Shown here: positions 1 through 10,137 of the stretch, piece after piece
Layout of the letters: every line of letters starts with the position of its first letter
How positions within the stretch are numbered: the stretch's first letter is position 1
NCBI GenBank assembly: GCA_001803045.1
Contig: MHAR01000087.1
Coordinates: forward strand, 38,587-93,146
DNA from: Ignavibacteria bacterium RIFOXYB12_FULL_35_14
GTDB lineage: Bacteria > Bacteroidota > Ignavibacteria > Ignavibacteriales > Ignavibacteriaceae
Direction of reading: 5' to 3'
Length of the DNA stretch: 54,560 nucleotides
The notes under the pieces: generated by a model
What the model was told of the DNA's origin: nothing
What the model saw: the letters and a program-made list of their open reading frames with translations, nothing else
Database searches by the model: none
Position numbers and translations under genes: made by a program

Positions 1-1
1 C

Positions 2-1648
2 ACAACAATAGCAAAATGGCAAGACATTACGACTTCCCGGGATATTACAAACAACATTATTTGCGGTGAAGTAAATCATCTTAGCGAATTTGCTATAACA
101 ATGCCAAGCGGCAATGAATTGATTGTTACAAATACAAATGATTCCGGAGACGGCTCATTTCGAAATGCAATTGATTCGGCAAATACAAATGCTGGAGCAG
201 ACATAATTAAATTTAACATTCCAAAAACAGATCCTAATTTTGATGCAATTAAAGGAATTTGGACAATCCAACCGGTAACTTATTATCAAAGCATATTAGA
301 TAGTAACACAGTCATTGATGGAACTTCGCAAAGATTATTTATTGCTGAGGACACAAATCCTGAAGGTCCGGAAATAGTTATTAGTGGAAGTATTATGGCA
401 GCAAATAATGGGTGCTTAACTATTCTTAGTAATAATACAGAAATATATGAACTGACAATAAATAATTTCCCTTCTACAGCAATTAGTTTTAGCCAAACAA
501 ACAACGGCATTGTTTCAGGATGTTTTATCGGAACTGATTATTCGGGTATGAACTCTGCAGGGAACTATAATGGTATTACTCTTGGGTACAAGGTTAATAA
601 TACACTAATTGGAACCTCACCGTATTTACAGCAACCAAATGTAATAGCGGGTAACTTGCAAGATGGGATATTCATAGTAGATTCCTCTCAAAATAATATT
701 GTTATTGGGAATTATATAGGTGTGAATAAAAACGCTACGGATACTCTTCCTAATTATTTACGCGGTATTGACCTATCCAGAGGAGCAGACAACAACATAA
801 TAATGGCCAATATTATCGGTGGTAATTATCAGGGTATTTATGTAAATGAGTCGAACAACAATGCAATAATATATAATTCAGTTGGCGCTACTGCAAACTG
901 GGTTTACAATCTTGGTAATTCAGATGGAATAATAGTATTCAACAATTCAAAAGGAAATAATATTAGTGAAAATATAGTGGGATATAATAATGGAGGAGGT
1001 ATAATAATATCGGGTGCTAATTCCATTTTAAACCTGATCAGTCGTAATTCAATTTCAAGAAATTTGGGATTAGGCATTGATAATTCGGATGGTGGTAACG
1101 GTGAACTTTCTCCGCCAATAATTCTTTCGGCTGCCAATAATCAAATTACCGGAACAGCAGGGGTAAATCAAATAATAGAACTTTTTGCAGATAGTACAAA
1201 TGAAGGAGAAGTATTTATTGATTCAACAGTTACAGATGCAAGTGGTAATTTCTCAATTACAGTAAGTTCTTTACCAACTTTTCCTAATATTACCGCTACT
1301 GCGAGAGATGTTTTAGGCAATACTTCTGAATTCAGTTCGCCGTTTATTGTTACAGATATTGAAGGTGAAGAAAATAAGCTCCCGACTAAGTATGCATTGT
1401 ATCAAAATTATCCTAATCCATTTAACCCAAGTACAATCATTAAGTATTCAGTTATTAGTGATCAGAAAGTATGTCTAAAAGTATTTAATGTGCTTGGTAT
1501 GGAAGTGGCTTTGTTAGTCAATGAGAACAAAGAGCCCGGCATTTACACAGTTGAATTTTCCGGTGCAGGCTTAGCCAGCGGCACATATTTCTACCGCTTG
1601 CAGGCAGGCACGTTTGTCCAGACAAAGAAATTTATTTTAATGAAATAG
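2..1648 (+). CDS. Secreted parallel beta-helix protein with T9SS sorting domain (5' truncated)
   Basis: The frame is open back to the window edge. An ATG exists at 101, but sequence before it reads through as protein without a ribosome site, so the gene very likely starts outside the window. After the ATG comes the 'VTNTNDSGDGSFRNAIDSAN' opening typical of parallel beta-helix surface proteins. Asn/Ile/Gly-rich rungs ('NNIVIGNYIGVN', 'NNIIMANIIGG', 'GNNISENIVGYN') follow to about residue 335 counted from the ATG, then a short Ig-like stretch. The last ~90 residues are a T9SS type A sorting domain, with NYPNPFNPST near residue 436, 'KVFNVLGMEV' and 'GTYFYRLQAG'. The protein is probably surface-attached or released. 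Its ligand or substrate cannot be told. The family call is firm; the function is open. Confidence 0.85.
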   Translation, partial: TTIAKWQDITTSRDITNNIICGEVNHLSEFAITMPSGNELIVTNTNDSGDGSFRNAIDSANTNAGADIIKFNIPKTDPNFDAIKGIWTIQPVTYYQSILDSNTVIDGTSQRLFIAEDTNPEGPEIVISGSIMAANNGCLTILSNNTEIYELTINNFPSTAISFSQTNNGIVSGCFIGTDYSGMNSAGNYNGITLGYKVNNTLIGTSPYLQQPNVIAGNLQDGIFIVDSSQNNIVIGNYIGVNKNATDTLPNYLRGIDLSRGADNNIIMANIIGGNYQGIYVNESNNNAIIYNSVGATANWVYNLGNSDGIIVFNNSKGNNISENIVGYNNGGGIIISGANSILNLISRNSISRNLGLGIDNSDGGNGELSPPIILSAANNQITGTAGVNQIIELFADSTNEGEVFIDSTVTDASGNFSITVSSLPTFPNITATARDVLGNTSEFSSPFIVTDIEGEENKLPTKYALYQNYPNPFNPSTIIKYSVISDQKVCLKVFNVLGMEVALLVNENKEPGIYTVEFSGAGLASGTYFYRLQAGTFVQTKKFILMK

Positions 1649-1708
1649 TATCATATGATAAAGAAGGAAGTTTATTCCAAAACTGATTTGAGAGTACATT
1701 ATAAGGAA

Positions 1709-1743
1709 AAGTGTCACACCATTAAGGAACTAGTGTGACACTT
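1709..1743. terminator. Bidirectional terminator between convergent genes
   Basis: A perfect 11-bp inverted repeat (AAGTGTCACAC at 1709-1719, GTGTGACACTT at 1733-1743) encloses a 13-nt loop. It sits in the 120-bp gap between the beta-helix gene (+) and eno (-). Short T-rich stretches follow it on both strands, so it may serve both transcripts. Confidence 0.65.
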
Positions 1744-1768
1744 CTATTTAATTAGATAAATATTTGAA

Positions 1769-3076
<1,308 letters not shown>

Positions 3077-3230
3077 TTAAAGTTTTATTTATTTCTGATT
3101 ATGATGAATTGATTAATAAAATTTTGTACAGCAAACTTAAATAAAAAAGGATAGAAAGAGGAAGGATGGGATTGAGATAAAGATAATGATGAAGATTAAG
3201 ATAAAATTATAATGGATATTGAAGTTCCGT

Positions 3231-3280
3231 TTGTCATGCTGAGCTTGCCTGCCTGCTGCAGGCAGGTCGAAGCATGATGT
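3231..3280. repeat. Hairpin-rich interspersed repeat (GTCATGCTGAGC type)
   Basis: In the 256-bp gap between eno and the MetX-like gene, TCATGCT (3234-3240) pairs with AGCATGA (3271-3277). Between them is a perfect 9-bp palindrome, CCTGCCTGC-T-GCAGGCAGG, at 3248-3266. Similar, related AT-rich tracts ('GATTGAGATAAAGATAA' on the left, 'GATTAAGATAAAGATAA' on the right) flank it. The form 'GTCATGCTGAGC...TCGAAGCATGA' resembles small dispersed intergenic repeats of many Bacteroidetes/Chlorobi-group genomes. No ORF worth calling is present. Confidence 0.6.
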
Positions 3281-3320
3281 AACACTTGGATTAAGATAAA
3301 GATAAGATGGAGAAAAAGCT

Positions 3321-4340
3321 TTAATCCTCAAAGAAATCGCGAACCAATTCTTTAAAAGTTTCTATCTCACAACCTGGAGCAAGATGCCCGCAGTTGTTAT
3401 CAAAGATATACGAATCCGCATCCGTTAATTCGGCAAACTCCTGTGCTGGAGCCGGGTTTACCATTAAATCTTTTTCAGCAGTAATTACTAGTAAATTGGC
3501 TCGTACTGCTTTTGCTGCTGCTTCAATTGAACCATTATAATTTTTAGTGATGTCATGATTCATCATTGCTTTTAAGAGAAGCGCCCAATCATAGGAATTA
3601 AAAAACTTGGTGTAAGATTCATATTCGTTTTTAAGTTTAGTTTGTACTTCTTCAGGTTTGGTATTTTCAACAATATATTCTGGAGATCTGGCAAATGTAT
3701 TATGAATTGCTGCTATTGTTTTTATCATTTGCTGCTCCGATAAATTACATTGCCATCCTTCTTCAATTGCATTCAATTCAGACTGCCACAGCATCAAATC
3801 GAATGATGTCAGTTTTGGTGAACCAACATAAGCAACAGCTTTTTCCATGAAATCGGGGTAAGAAACAATCCATTCAAAAACTTGCATGCCTCCCATGGAT
3901 CCGCCAATCATTCCATATAATTTTTGAATTCCCAAATGTTCAGTTAGGAGTTTATGATGCGAATTGACCAAGTCTTTAATGGTGATTGCAGGAAAATTTT
4001 TATTGCTCTGATATTCAGAATTAGATGGTGAAGATGATACTCCATTTCCAAGTGCATCCACTGCAATTACAAAATACTTATCGCTGTTGACCAATTTATC
4101 GGGACCGATTAGACTTGCAAGGTGTTCGGAATTACCTCCAAACCAGGTTGGAAAAAGTATTGTATTGGATTTTTCAGCATTGAGACTGCCAAAAGTTCTG
4201 TATCCAACTTTACAATGATAAATTATTTCACCGCTTACAAGCTTGAAGTTTCCAAGCTCAGCAAATTGCTGCTCTACTTGGGCATGTACGGTTATTAGCG
4301 TAAAAAATAGGGCGAAGAAGAAACTAAATAGTGATTTCAT
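3321..4340 (-). CDS. Secreted alpha/beta hydrolase of the homoserine O-acetyltransferase (MetX) fold family
   Basis: The 339-aa protein has a clear signal peptide (MKSLFSFFFALFFTLITVHA, cut before Gln21). The rest follows the MetX-type alpha/beta hydrolase pattern: 'FGGNSEH' oxyanion region, 'IAVDALGNGVSSSPSNS', and the nucleophile elbow GGSMGGMQ with Ser148. 'ITAEKDLMVNP' supplies the Asp and 'NNCGHLAPGCE' the His of the triad. True MetX is cytoplasmic and acylates homoserine. Export argues that this member is instead a periplasmic or secreted esterase or acyltransferase of unknown substrate. There are no methionine genes nearby. The fold call is firm and the reaction is unknown. Confidence 0.85.
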   Translation of the reverse strand: MKSLFSFFFALFFTLITVHAQVEQQFAELGNFKLVSGEIIYHCKVGYRTFGSLNAEKSNTILFPTWFGGNSEHLASLIGPDKLVNSDKYFVIAVDALGNGVSSSPSNSEYQSNKNFPAITIKDLVNSHHKLLTEHLGIQKLYGMIGGSMGGMQVFEWIVSYPDFMEKAVAYVGSPKLTSFDLMLWQSELNAIEEGWQCNLSEQQMIKTIAAIHNTFARSPEYIVENTKPEEVQTKLKNEYESYTKFFNSYDWALLLKAMMNHDITKNYNGSIEAAAKAVRANLLVITAEKDLMVNPAPAQEFAELTDADSYIFDNNCGHLAPGCEIETFKELVRDFFED

Positions 4341-4840
4341 TGAATTTTATTTTTTGAATTATTTAGAAATAAAAAATAGATGACACACTTAAATACTAAT
4401 CCTTCAAAGGCGGACAGGATCAACAGTCTTTCACCAAATGAAACCTCTGAAAAATTAAGAACATTTTATACTTTATAAGAATTTAAGATGTTAGTGGGTA
4501 AACAAAGAAGGGAACAAAATGTGAAACAACAAAAAAATAATCTAGACTTGCTTACTCAAGATGTCATTGTTAAGTGTATGCTTCTTCAAACAATGAATAA
4601 GCTCTCCGACCCCCTCGTCTTTACGAAGAAATAACCGATAGAAGAGTTTTCCAAATATTACTAGGATTAACCAATGGGACACTATCCCGAATGAAACAAT
4701 GACAGTGTTATAGATATAAAATACTCTTTGGTATTTCCAAAGAAAATTCCCGGGTTAATTAAACATCTTTCATTCTGTCAAAGAACTTAATAATCAAAAA
4801 AAATTGCATCTAGCTAAATGAGATCCCAATTTATAAACAA
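4341..4840. other. 500-bp intergenic region without a supported gene
   Basis: AT-rich spacer between the MetX-like gene and trxB, both on the minus strand. The only open frame of note is a plus-strand ATG-TAA frame of 48 codons at 4488-4634. It has no ribosome site and no similarity I recognise, so I do not call it. The promoter of the MetX-like gene must lie in this spacer. No strong hairpin terminator for trxB was seen. Confidence 0.5.
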
Positions 4841-5803
4841 TTACGTATGAAGATGAGCTTGAGTTTCAAGCCATCTTTCTGCATCAATTGCAGCCATACA
4901 ACCCGAACCTGCAGCAGTGATTGCTTGACGATAGGTTTTATCAGCAACATCTCCCGCTGCAAAAACACCTTCAATTTTCGTAAATGTTGATCCCGGTTTT
5001 AAAATAAGATATCCGGTTTCATCCATGTCTAAAATTCCCTTAAACAAATCGGTATTTGGTTTATGACCAATAGCAACGAACAATCCTTGTGCTTCAATCA
5101 TTTGAGTACTATGATCCTTTGTATCTTCTAATAATACCCCCGTCATTATTTTCTTTCCATCTTCCTCTTTGCCAATTACTTCTTTAACTATTTTGTTCAT
5201 AAGAAATTTTATCTTTGGATTACTCTTAGCTTTATCAAGCATTATTTTGGAAGCTCGAAATCCCTCTCTTCTATGAATGATAGTAACTTCAGATGCGAAC
5301 TTAGTTAAATAACTTGCTTCTTCCATTGCCGTATCGCCTCCGCCCACGACTATAACTTTTTGATTGCGGAAGAAAAAACCATCGCAGGTTGCACAAGCAG
5401 AAACACCATATCCCATAAATTTCTTTTCACTTTCTAAACCCAGAAGTCTTGCAGAAGCGCCGGTTGAAATTATAACGGCATCGGCAGTAAAAACTTCGTC
5501 ATAAGATTTAATTACAAATGGCCGTTTTGAAAAATCCACTTCTGTAACTTCCTGGTAAAGCGAAGCTGCACCAAAACGTTGAACTTGTTTTCTCATTACA
5601 TCCATAAGTGCAGGACCTTGAATTCCATGCTCGAAACCGGGATAGTTTTCAACTTCAGTCGTAATGGTTAATTGGCCGCCGGGCTGCAAGCCTTCGAAGA
5701 TGACGGGTTTTAGATTTGCTCTTGCGGTATAAAGAGCCGCGGTAAATCCTGCCGGACCTGAACCAATTATAATAACCTTATGATGATTAGAATTCTCGGG
5801 CAT
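4841..5803 (-). CDS. trxB: Thioredoxin reductase (NADPH, FAD)
   Basis: The 320-aa low-molecular-weight thioredoxin reductase transfers electrons from NADPH to thioredoxin in the cytoplasm. The FAD-binding 'IIGSGPAGFTAALYTARA' is at residues 12-29. The redox-active CATC is at Cys137-Cys140, and the NADPH-binding 'VVGGGDTAMEEASYL' and 'HRREGFRAS' follow. Near the C-terminus, 'GVFAAGDVADKTYRQAITAAGSGCMAA' closes the FAD site. The length is normal. The gene is followed at short distance upstream (72 bp) by queG on the same strand, but the functions are unrelated. Confidence 0.97.
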   Translation of the reverse strand: MPENSNHHKVIIIGSGPAGFTAALYTARANLKPVIFEGLQPGGQLTITTEVENYPGFEHGIQGPALMDVMRKQVQRFGAASLYQEVTEVDFSKRPFVIKSYDEVFTADAVIISTGASARLLGLESEKKFMGYGVSACATCDGFFFRNQKVIVVGGGDTAMEEASYLTKFASEVTIIHRREGFRASKIMLDKAKSNPKIKFLMNKIVKEVIGKEEDGKKIMTGVLLEDTKDHSTQMIEAQGLFVAIGHKPNTDLFKGILDMDETGYLILKPGSTFTKIEGVFAAGDVADKTYRQAITAAGSGCMAAIDAERWLETQAHLHT

Positions 5804-5875
5804 TTTTTCCTCTAACTTTATTCTGTAAAAATATTTTAATCTCAGATGGTTAGATTCATACTTAATAGTAAAGTT

Positions 5876-6811
5876 TCAGCATCCATTTTTTGCAAGAAGG
5901 AATTCGGCATTTCGCTTAAGCCCAGAAAGTTTTGCTCTTTTAATTGGACTAACAGCAAACCTTTTATCAAATTCTTTTTTTGTTAAACTAAATATTTCAT
6001 CCAACTGAAGTTCTTTATTTCCTTTTTCGGGATAAAACTCCTTGATCGAGGTTGCTTTAGAAAACTTCAAATTCCATGGGCAAACATCTTGACAAATATC
6101 GCACCCAAAAATCCAATTTTCAAACTGACCTTTGAATTCTTCAGGAATGTTTTTTTTGTTTTCAATGGTTAAATACGAAATACACTTATTTGAGTCCAGA
6201 ACATACTCATTTACAATTGCATTAGTTGGACAAGCATCAATGCAAGCGGTACATGAACCACAAAAATCTTCGAGAGGATCAGAATATTCGAATTCCCAAT
6301 TCGTAATCATGTTTGCTATGAAAAACCAACTTCCAATTTCCTTATTAATAACATTAGTATGTTTGCCCATCCAACCTAAGCCACTTCTGACAGCCCACGC
6401 TTTATCCATAACCGGACCTGTATCAATATATGATATTGCTTCAAATGAAGGTTCTTTCTGTTTAAGATGATCAATAATCTTATCTAATTTCTCCCAGATT
6501 ACAAAATGATAATCTTTTCCCCATGCATAGCGTGATACTTTACCTTTAGCTTTATCTTCTGAATGTTTTTCCGGAGAGTAATAATTCATTCCTAATGAGA
6601 TTACGGATCTAGCGAAAGATAAAATTTCCTTAATGTCTTTTCGCTTATTCAGATTCCTTTGCATGTAAGACATTCTCGCATGATAACCTCGATCTAACCA
6701 TTCCGTCAATCTTTCTATTTCTTTGTCAAGCACTTTCGCTTCAGCAAAACCGATCAGATCAAAACCGTACTTTTTTGCAAGCTCAATAACAGTTTGATTG
6801 TTTACCGGCAT
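5876..6811 (-). CDS. queG: Epoxyqueuosine reductase
   Basis: Last step of queuosine biosynthesis: cobalamin-dependent reduction of epoxyqueuosine to queuosine in tRNA. The 311-aa protein shows the QueG core, with 'SYIDTGPVMDKAWAVRSGLGWMGKHTNVIN' carrying the catalytic Asp. Two 4Fe-4S cluster motifs follow: 'CGSCTACIDACPTNAI' and, later, 'GCDICQDVCPWN'. The length matches the shorter QueG forms, which lack the C-terminal HEAT-like extension. The start at 6811 has only a weak ribosome site (AGGT). The Rieske gene lies 36 bp upstream on the same strand. Confidence 0.95.
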   Translation of the reverse strand: MPVNNQTVIELAKKYGFDLIGFAEAKVLDKEIERLTEWLDRGYHARMSYMQRNLNKRKDIKEILSFARSVISLGMNYYSPEKHSEDKAKGKVSRYAWGKDYHFVIWEKLDKIIDHLKQKEPSFEAISYIDTGPVMDKAWAVRSGLGWMGKHTNVINKEIGSWFFIANMITNWEFEYSDPLEDFCGSCTACIDACPTNAIVNEYVLDSNKCISYLTIENKKNIPEEFKGQFENWIFGCDICQDVCPWNLKFSKATSIKEFYPEKGNKELQLDEIFSLTKKEFDKRFAVSPIKRAKLSGLKRNAEFLLAKNGC

Positions 6812-6847
6812 AACCTATTATTGTCAAATAATTTTCTACCAAGAATA

Positions 6848-7183
6848 TTATTTTTCTGGCACCTTAACATAAACCTGTTCTTCAATAATTTTTGTTTCAT
6901 ATGTATTCAATCCTTTGCTTCCTCCAGGGGTTTTCCCAGTCTTAAGATTGAACATCCAGCCGTGAGCAGGGCAAACAACATATTCATCTTCTATAAAGCC
7001 ATCATAAATCAAAGCAGAGTGTTGATGAGGGCAAATATTACTCAGTGCATAAATTTTATTGTTAATAAGGAATACGGCTATCTCTGTATCATTGACTATA
7101 AATCGTCTTCCAACGCTTTCGCGTAAATTTTTTATTGAACAAATATTCTTAAAACCAGTCAAATCCTCACTGTCAGAGTTCAT
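6848..7183 (-). CDS. Rieske-type [2Fe-2S] ferredoxin (NirD-like)
   Basis: A small cytoplasmic Rieske protein of 111 aa. The cluster ligands are 'CPHQHSAL' (Cys-x-His) and 'CPAHGW' (Cys-x2-His), separated by 16 residues, in the normal order. I place the start at ATG 7183 rather than at a longer frame from 7282. The longer version would overlap the upstream hydrolase by 110 bp and adds a non-Rieske stretch. With the chosen start, the first 11 bases (ATGAACTCTGA) overlap the stop of the MBL-hydrolase gene, which suggests translational coupling. It may pass electrons to a partner oxygenase or reductase; none is adjacent except QueG downstream. Confidence 0.85.
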   Translation of the reverse strand: MNSDSEDLTGFKNICSIKNLRESVGRRFIVNDTEIAVFLINNKIYALSNICPHQHSALIYDGFIEDEYVVCPAHGWMFNLKTGKTPGGSKGLNTYETKIIEEQVYVKVPEK

Positions 7184-8015
7184 TAAGCTTTTCTTTCGCT
7201 CGATATCCGGTTTCAGTTTTCTCAACTGTTGCAAAAGCATAAAATGGATCGTGCTCAAAACATAAAATCCAATTTTCCTCAACAGCTTTTAGAAGAATTT
7301 GTTTTTTTTCTTCAACCGTAATTAGCGGCTGAAGATCATAACCCATTACATACGGTAAAGGAATATGTGAAGATGTTGGGAAGAGATCTGCACAGAATAA
7401 AATTGTATTTGAAGAATCAGAAATTTTAATAAGCTGCATCCCGAAGGTGTGTCCGTTCACTTCAATCAGTTCTATTCCATCATCGAAAATCTTATCCTTG
7501 ATTAAAAACAGAACGCCATTTTCAAATAACGGAAGAAAATTATCTTTTATATAACTTCCTTTATCCCTTTTCGAGGGATTCATTGCCCAATTGAAATTTT
7601 TCTCTGAAACATGATACTTCGCATTCTTAAATGCCGGCGTTGGTTTTCCATCAATTATTTCTGTTGAGCCGCCGGTATGATCAAAATGAAGATGCGTTAA
7701 CAAAACATCTGTAATATTTTCTGGTTTTATAGAGAACTTTACCATAGTTGTTCTTAAGGAAAATTCATCCTGTTCAATTCTATAAATATCGGCCGACTTC
7801 TTTGACCATTTGTTCCCCATTCCGGTATCAATAAGAATTTTTTTATCATCAGAAACTAAAAGAAGGTTTCTTGTAGCAAGTTTAATCCGATTTACTTCAT
7901 CGGCGGGATTTGTTTTTTCCCAAAGCGGTTTTGGTATGATACCAAACATTGCTCCGCCATCTAAGTAAAAATATCCGGAGTTGGTTATATGTATTTGATA
8001 TTTTCCTATCTTCAT
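7173..8015 (-). CDS. MBL-fold metallo-hydrolase
   Basis: The 280-aa protein has the metallo-beta-lactamase fold signature THLHFDHTGG (His108, His110, Asp112, His113). Later metal ligands are seen in 'CADLFP' (Asp) and 'CFEHDP' (His), and 'VNGHTFGMQ' carries the middle His. 'LIDTGMGNKW' near residue 62 is the usual strand before the active site. There is no signal peptide, so it is cytoplasmic. The family includes lactonases and other hydrolases, and the substrate cannot be assigned. It forms a two-gene unit with the Rieske gene through an 11-bp overlap. Confidence 0.88.
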   Translation of the reverse strand: MKIGKYQIHITNSGYFYLDGGAMFGIIPKPLWEKTNPADEVNRIKLATRNLLLVSDDKKILIDTGMGNKWSKKSADIYRIEQDEFSLRTTMVKFSIKPENITDVLLTHLHFDHTGGSTEIIDGKPTPAFKNAKYHVSEKNFNWAMNPSKRDKGSYIKDNFLPLFENGVLFLIKDKIFDDGIELIEVNGHTFGMQLIKISDSSNTILFCADLFPTSSHIPLPYVMGYDLQPLITVEEKKQILLKAVEENWILCFEHDPFYAFATVEKTETGYRAKEKLNEL

Positions 8016-8089
8016 TTTTTAGGAGTGTAAATTAATTTTGTCGATCAAACGGATAACAAATGTAAAGAATATAGAAAAGTGTATCGTTA

Positions 8090-8809
8090 CTAAATATTAA
8101 ATCTTTTGGGAAACTTCGTCATCACTGCGTCTGCAATTAATTCTGCAGCATGATCATAACTAAAATGGTGCGTGTTAATGGTTAAATGATAGATTAACGG
8201 GTCGTCAATTTGCTTATGAAAATAAGTGCTTAAGTAGTTTTTCCTTGCTTGATCGTCTTTTTTTAGAAAATCTGTTGCTTGTTTGGTATCATAACCATAT
8301 ACTTCCTTAACACGATTTATTCTATCTTCTAGAGGTGCAACTAATCTAACATGAAAAGAATTTGATAAATCCGCAGTGACAATATTCCCACCTCTTCCAA
8401 CAATAATCACATTTCCAAGTTCTGCTAAGCTTAAAATTGTCTGAGTAGTTTTATGAACTAAAGTTTGAACGGATGGCTGGCCAACCAGTACTTCACTAGC
8501 AAAGGACAAAATTGATGAATATTTCTTTTCATCGAAGACTTCCGAAAGTGTTTTTGGCAGGTGATGATCTTCAATTACTTTTTCAATCAAGTTCTTATCG
8601 AAGATCGTCCAGTCGGGTTGATTTTCTTTTCTATACTTTTGTAAAATCTCGACTAATTTATCAGTTATTTCCTCGGCACCAGCGCCGGTTTCCCTTGAGA
8701 TTGTAATGCAAGGTCCTTTTTCAAATTTTTCTTTTTTGTTAAGCTCTTTTTCTTTGGAATGAGTTTCTATATAAAGTCTTGCTTTTTCTAATGCACCGGA
8801 AATAAGCAT
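8090..8809 (-). CDS. Cytidylate kinase-like family protein
   Basis: The 239-aa protein matches the cytidylate-kinase-like family (PF13189 type). It has an N-terminal nucleotide-binding segment 'CITISRETGAGAEEITDKL' near residues 33-52, 'WTIFDKNLIEKV' in the NMP-binding region, 'NVIIVGRGGNIVTADLSNSFHVRLVAP' in the core, and 'DDPLIYHLTINT' near the end. The P-loop is atypical compared with Cmk, and the true substrate of this family is not established. It stands alone between a hydrolase pair and a ferredoxin. Confidence 0.8.
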   Translation of the reverse strand: MLISGALEKARLYIETHSKEKELNKKEKFEKGPCITISRETGAGAEEITDKLVEILQKYRKENQPDWTIFDKNLIEKVIEDHHLPKTLSEVFDEKKYSSILSFASEVLVGQPSVQTLVHKTTQTILSLAELGNVIIVGRGGNIVTADLSNSFHVRLVAPLEDRINRVKEVYGYDTKQATDFLKKDDQARKNYLSTYFHKQIDDPLIYHLTINTHHFSYDHAAELIADAVMTKFPKRFNI

Positions 8810-8919
8810 TTTATCACCTGTGTTTATGAACTAATCGAATGACTATACTTCAAATATAATTTTTTTTTGAACCACAATAAATGGAACTGGTAAACCGTAA
8901 AAAATTTAAATAAAAAAAA

Positions 8920-8938
8920 GGGCATCTAAATGATGCCC
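8920..8938 (-). terminator. Rho-independent terminator of the ferredoxin gene
   Basis: Perfect 7-bp stem GGGCATC/GATGCCC with a 5-nt loop. On the minus strand it is followed by eight T (A run at 8912-8919). It lies 27 bp past the ferredoxin stop. Confidence 0.85.
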
Positions 8939-8964
8939 AAATTATTTTCAAATTTATTTTGAAA

Positions 8965-9297
8965 TTATCTTCCTAAAGTATCAAGATATTCTTTACGCGC
9001 AAGAAGAGTAACTTTGTCTTCGACATGTTTTGGATCTGGGACACAACAATCAACAGGGCAAACTGCCGCACACTGAGGTTCATCATGAAAACCAACACAT
9101 TCAGTACATTTATCAGGAACTATGTAAAAGAAATCGTTTGAAAAGAAACCTGTAGCACCGCTTGGAGGAGCATCATCAGCGCCGTAGTTTTTGCCCGCTA
9201 ATTCCCACTGAGCTCCGCCTTCATAAATTGCTGTATTTGGGCATTCGGGTTCGCAAGCACCGCAATTAATGCATTCTTCAGTTATCATTATTGCCAT
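8965..9297 (-). CDS. 2[4Fe-4S] ferredoxin (Chlorobium/Alvin type)
   Basis: A 110-aa soluble electron carrier. The first cluster motif is '[12 protein letters not shown]'. The second is '[18 protein letters not shown]', with the enlarged Cys-x2-Cys-x8-Cys spacing characteristic of the Alvin-type ferredoxins, followed by a C-terminal helix extension. Such low-potential ferredoxins serve oxidoreductases such as pyruvate:ferredoxin oxidoreductase; no partner lies in the window. A good ribosome site (AAGGAG) precedes the ATG at 9297, and the gene has its own terminator at 8920-8938, so it is monocistronic. Confidence 0.93.
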   Translation of the reverse strand: MAIMITEECINCGACEPECPNTAIYEGGAQWELAGKNYGADDAPPSGATGFFSNDFFYIVPDKCTECVGFHDEPQCAAVCPVDCCVPDPKHVEDKVTLLARKEYLDTLGR

Positions 9298-9418
9298 ATC
9301 ATTTCACTCCTTAGAAACTATTGAAGAGAAGTTATTTTAATAAAAGTATTTAATTTCACATCAATTTTACAAAAACCGCTAAACAACTTCAATGAAAAAT
9401 CCATAATTTTTTTGTTGA

Positions 9419-10132
9419 TTACCAACTGCCGCTTGAACCGCCACCGCCAAAAGAGCCGCCTCCGCCACTAAATCCCCCAAAACCGCTGCTGCTTCCCCCT
9501 CCAAAACCTCCGCTGCCCCAACTTCCTCCGTGATAAATATATCCTCCTGATCTGCCAATTCTTCCTGATTTAGGTATAAATGATATAATGATAAAAATGA
9601 TTAGAAGAAGAATGATTATTCCGGAAATACTAATACCGTTTGATTTTTCCTTAAAGTCGGATTTGTACTCACTGCCGATCGCAGCGATTATTGCATTAAT
9701 CCCGGAAGTGATTCCAGCATAGTATTCATTTTTTCTGAAGTAAGGTGTAATCTCATTTCTAATAATGGAACTTGACAAAGCATCCGGAAGAACGCCTTCT
9801 AATCCGTATCCAACTTCTATGCGCATTTTTTTATCGTTCTTTACTACGAGAAACAAAACCCCATTTGATTTTTCTTTCGTACCAATTTTATTCCTTTCAG
9901 CAACTTCAAATGAATATTCTTCTAGTGGATATCCATCGAGCGACGCAATCATAAGAGAAACTAATTGATTGGTAGTTGTGTCTTCGTAGGATTTGAGTCG
10001 AAAATTTAACTGCTGTAACTCTTGTGGTGATAATGTGCTTGTATAATCATTAGCCCAATTAGAGAGCTGCGGTAGTTCCGGTTGAGCAAATGATGACGAG
10101 TAAAAAATCAGAAATAAGAACAGATAAAACAT
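9419..10132 (-). CDS. TPM-domain (YgcG-type) membrane protein with Gly/Ser tail
   Basis: A 237-aa protein with an N-terminal signal peptide (MFYLFLFLIFYSSSFAQ). A TPM/phosphatase-like domain follows at residues ~22-150 ('NWANDYTSTLSPQELQQLN', 'NGVLFLVVKNDKKMRIEVGYGLEGVLPD'). Then comes one transmembrane helix ('IIILLLIIFIIISFI') near 170-187, and a tail made almost only of Gly, Ser and Phe. The domain faces the periplasm, as in other YgcG proteins. It starts 5 bp after the LemA gene stop, and this pairing recurs widely, so the two probably act together in envelope or membrane stress. The biochemical function is unknown. Confidence 0.88.
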   Translation of the reverse strand: MFYLFLFLIFYSSSFAQPELPQLSNWANDYTSTLSPQELQQLNFRLKSYEDTTTNQLVSLMIASLDGYPLEEYSFEVAERNKIGTKEKSNGVLFLVVKNDKKMRIEVGYGLEGVLPDALSSSIIRNEITPYFRKNEYYAGITSGINAIIAAIGSEYKSDFKEKSNGISISGIIILLLIIFIIISFIPKSGRIGRSGGYIYHGGSWGSGGFGGGSSSGFGGFSGGGGSFGGGGSSGSW

Positions 10133-10137
10133 AGTCC

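Noticed and set aside
4488-4634. 48-codon plus-strand frame in the gap before trxB
   Set aside because: No ribosome site, no recognisable similarity, and AT-rich composition like the spacer.
7184-7282. Longer start for the Rieske gene
   Set aside because: It would overlap the MBL-hydrolase gene by 110 bp and adds a stretch unlike any Rieske protein; the 11-bp overlapping start is better.
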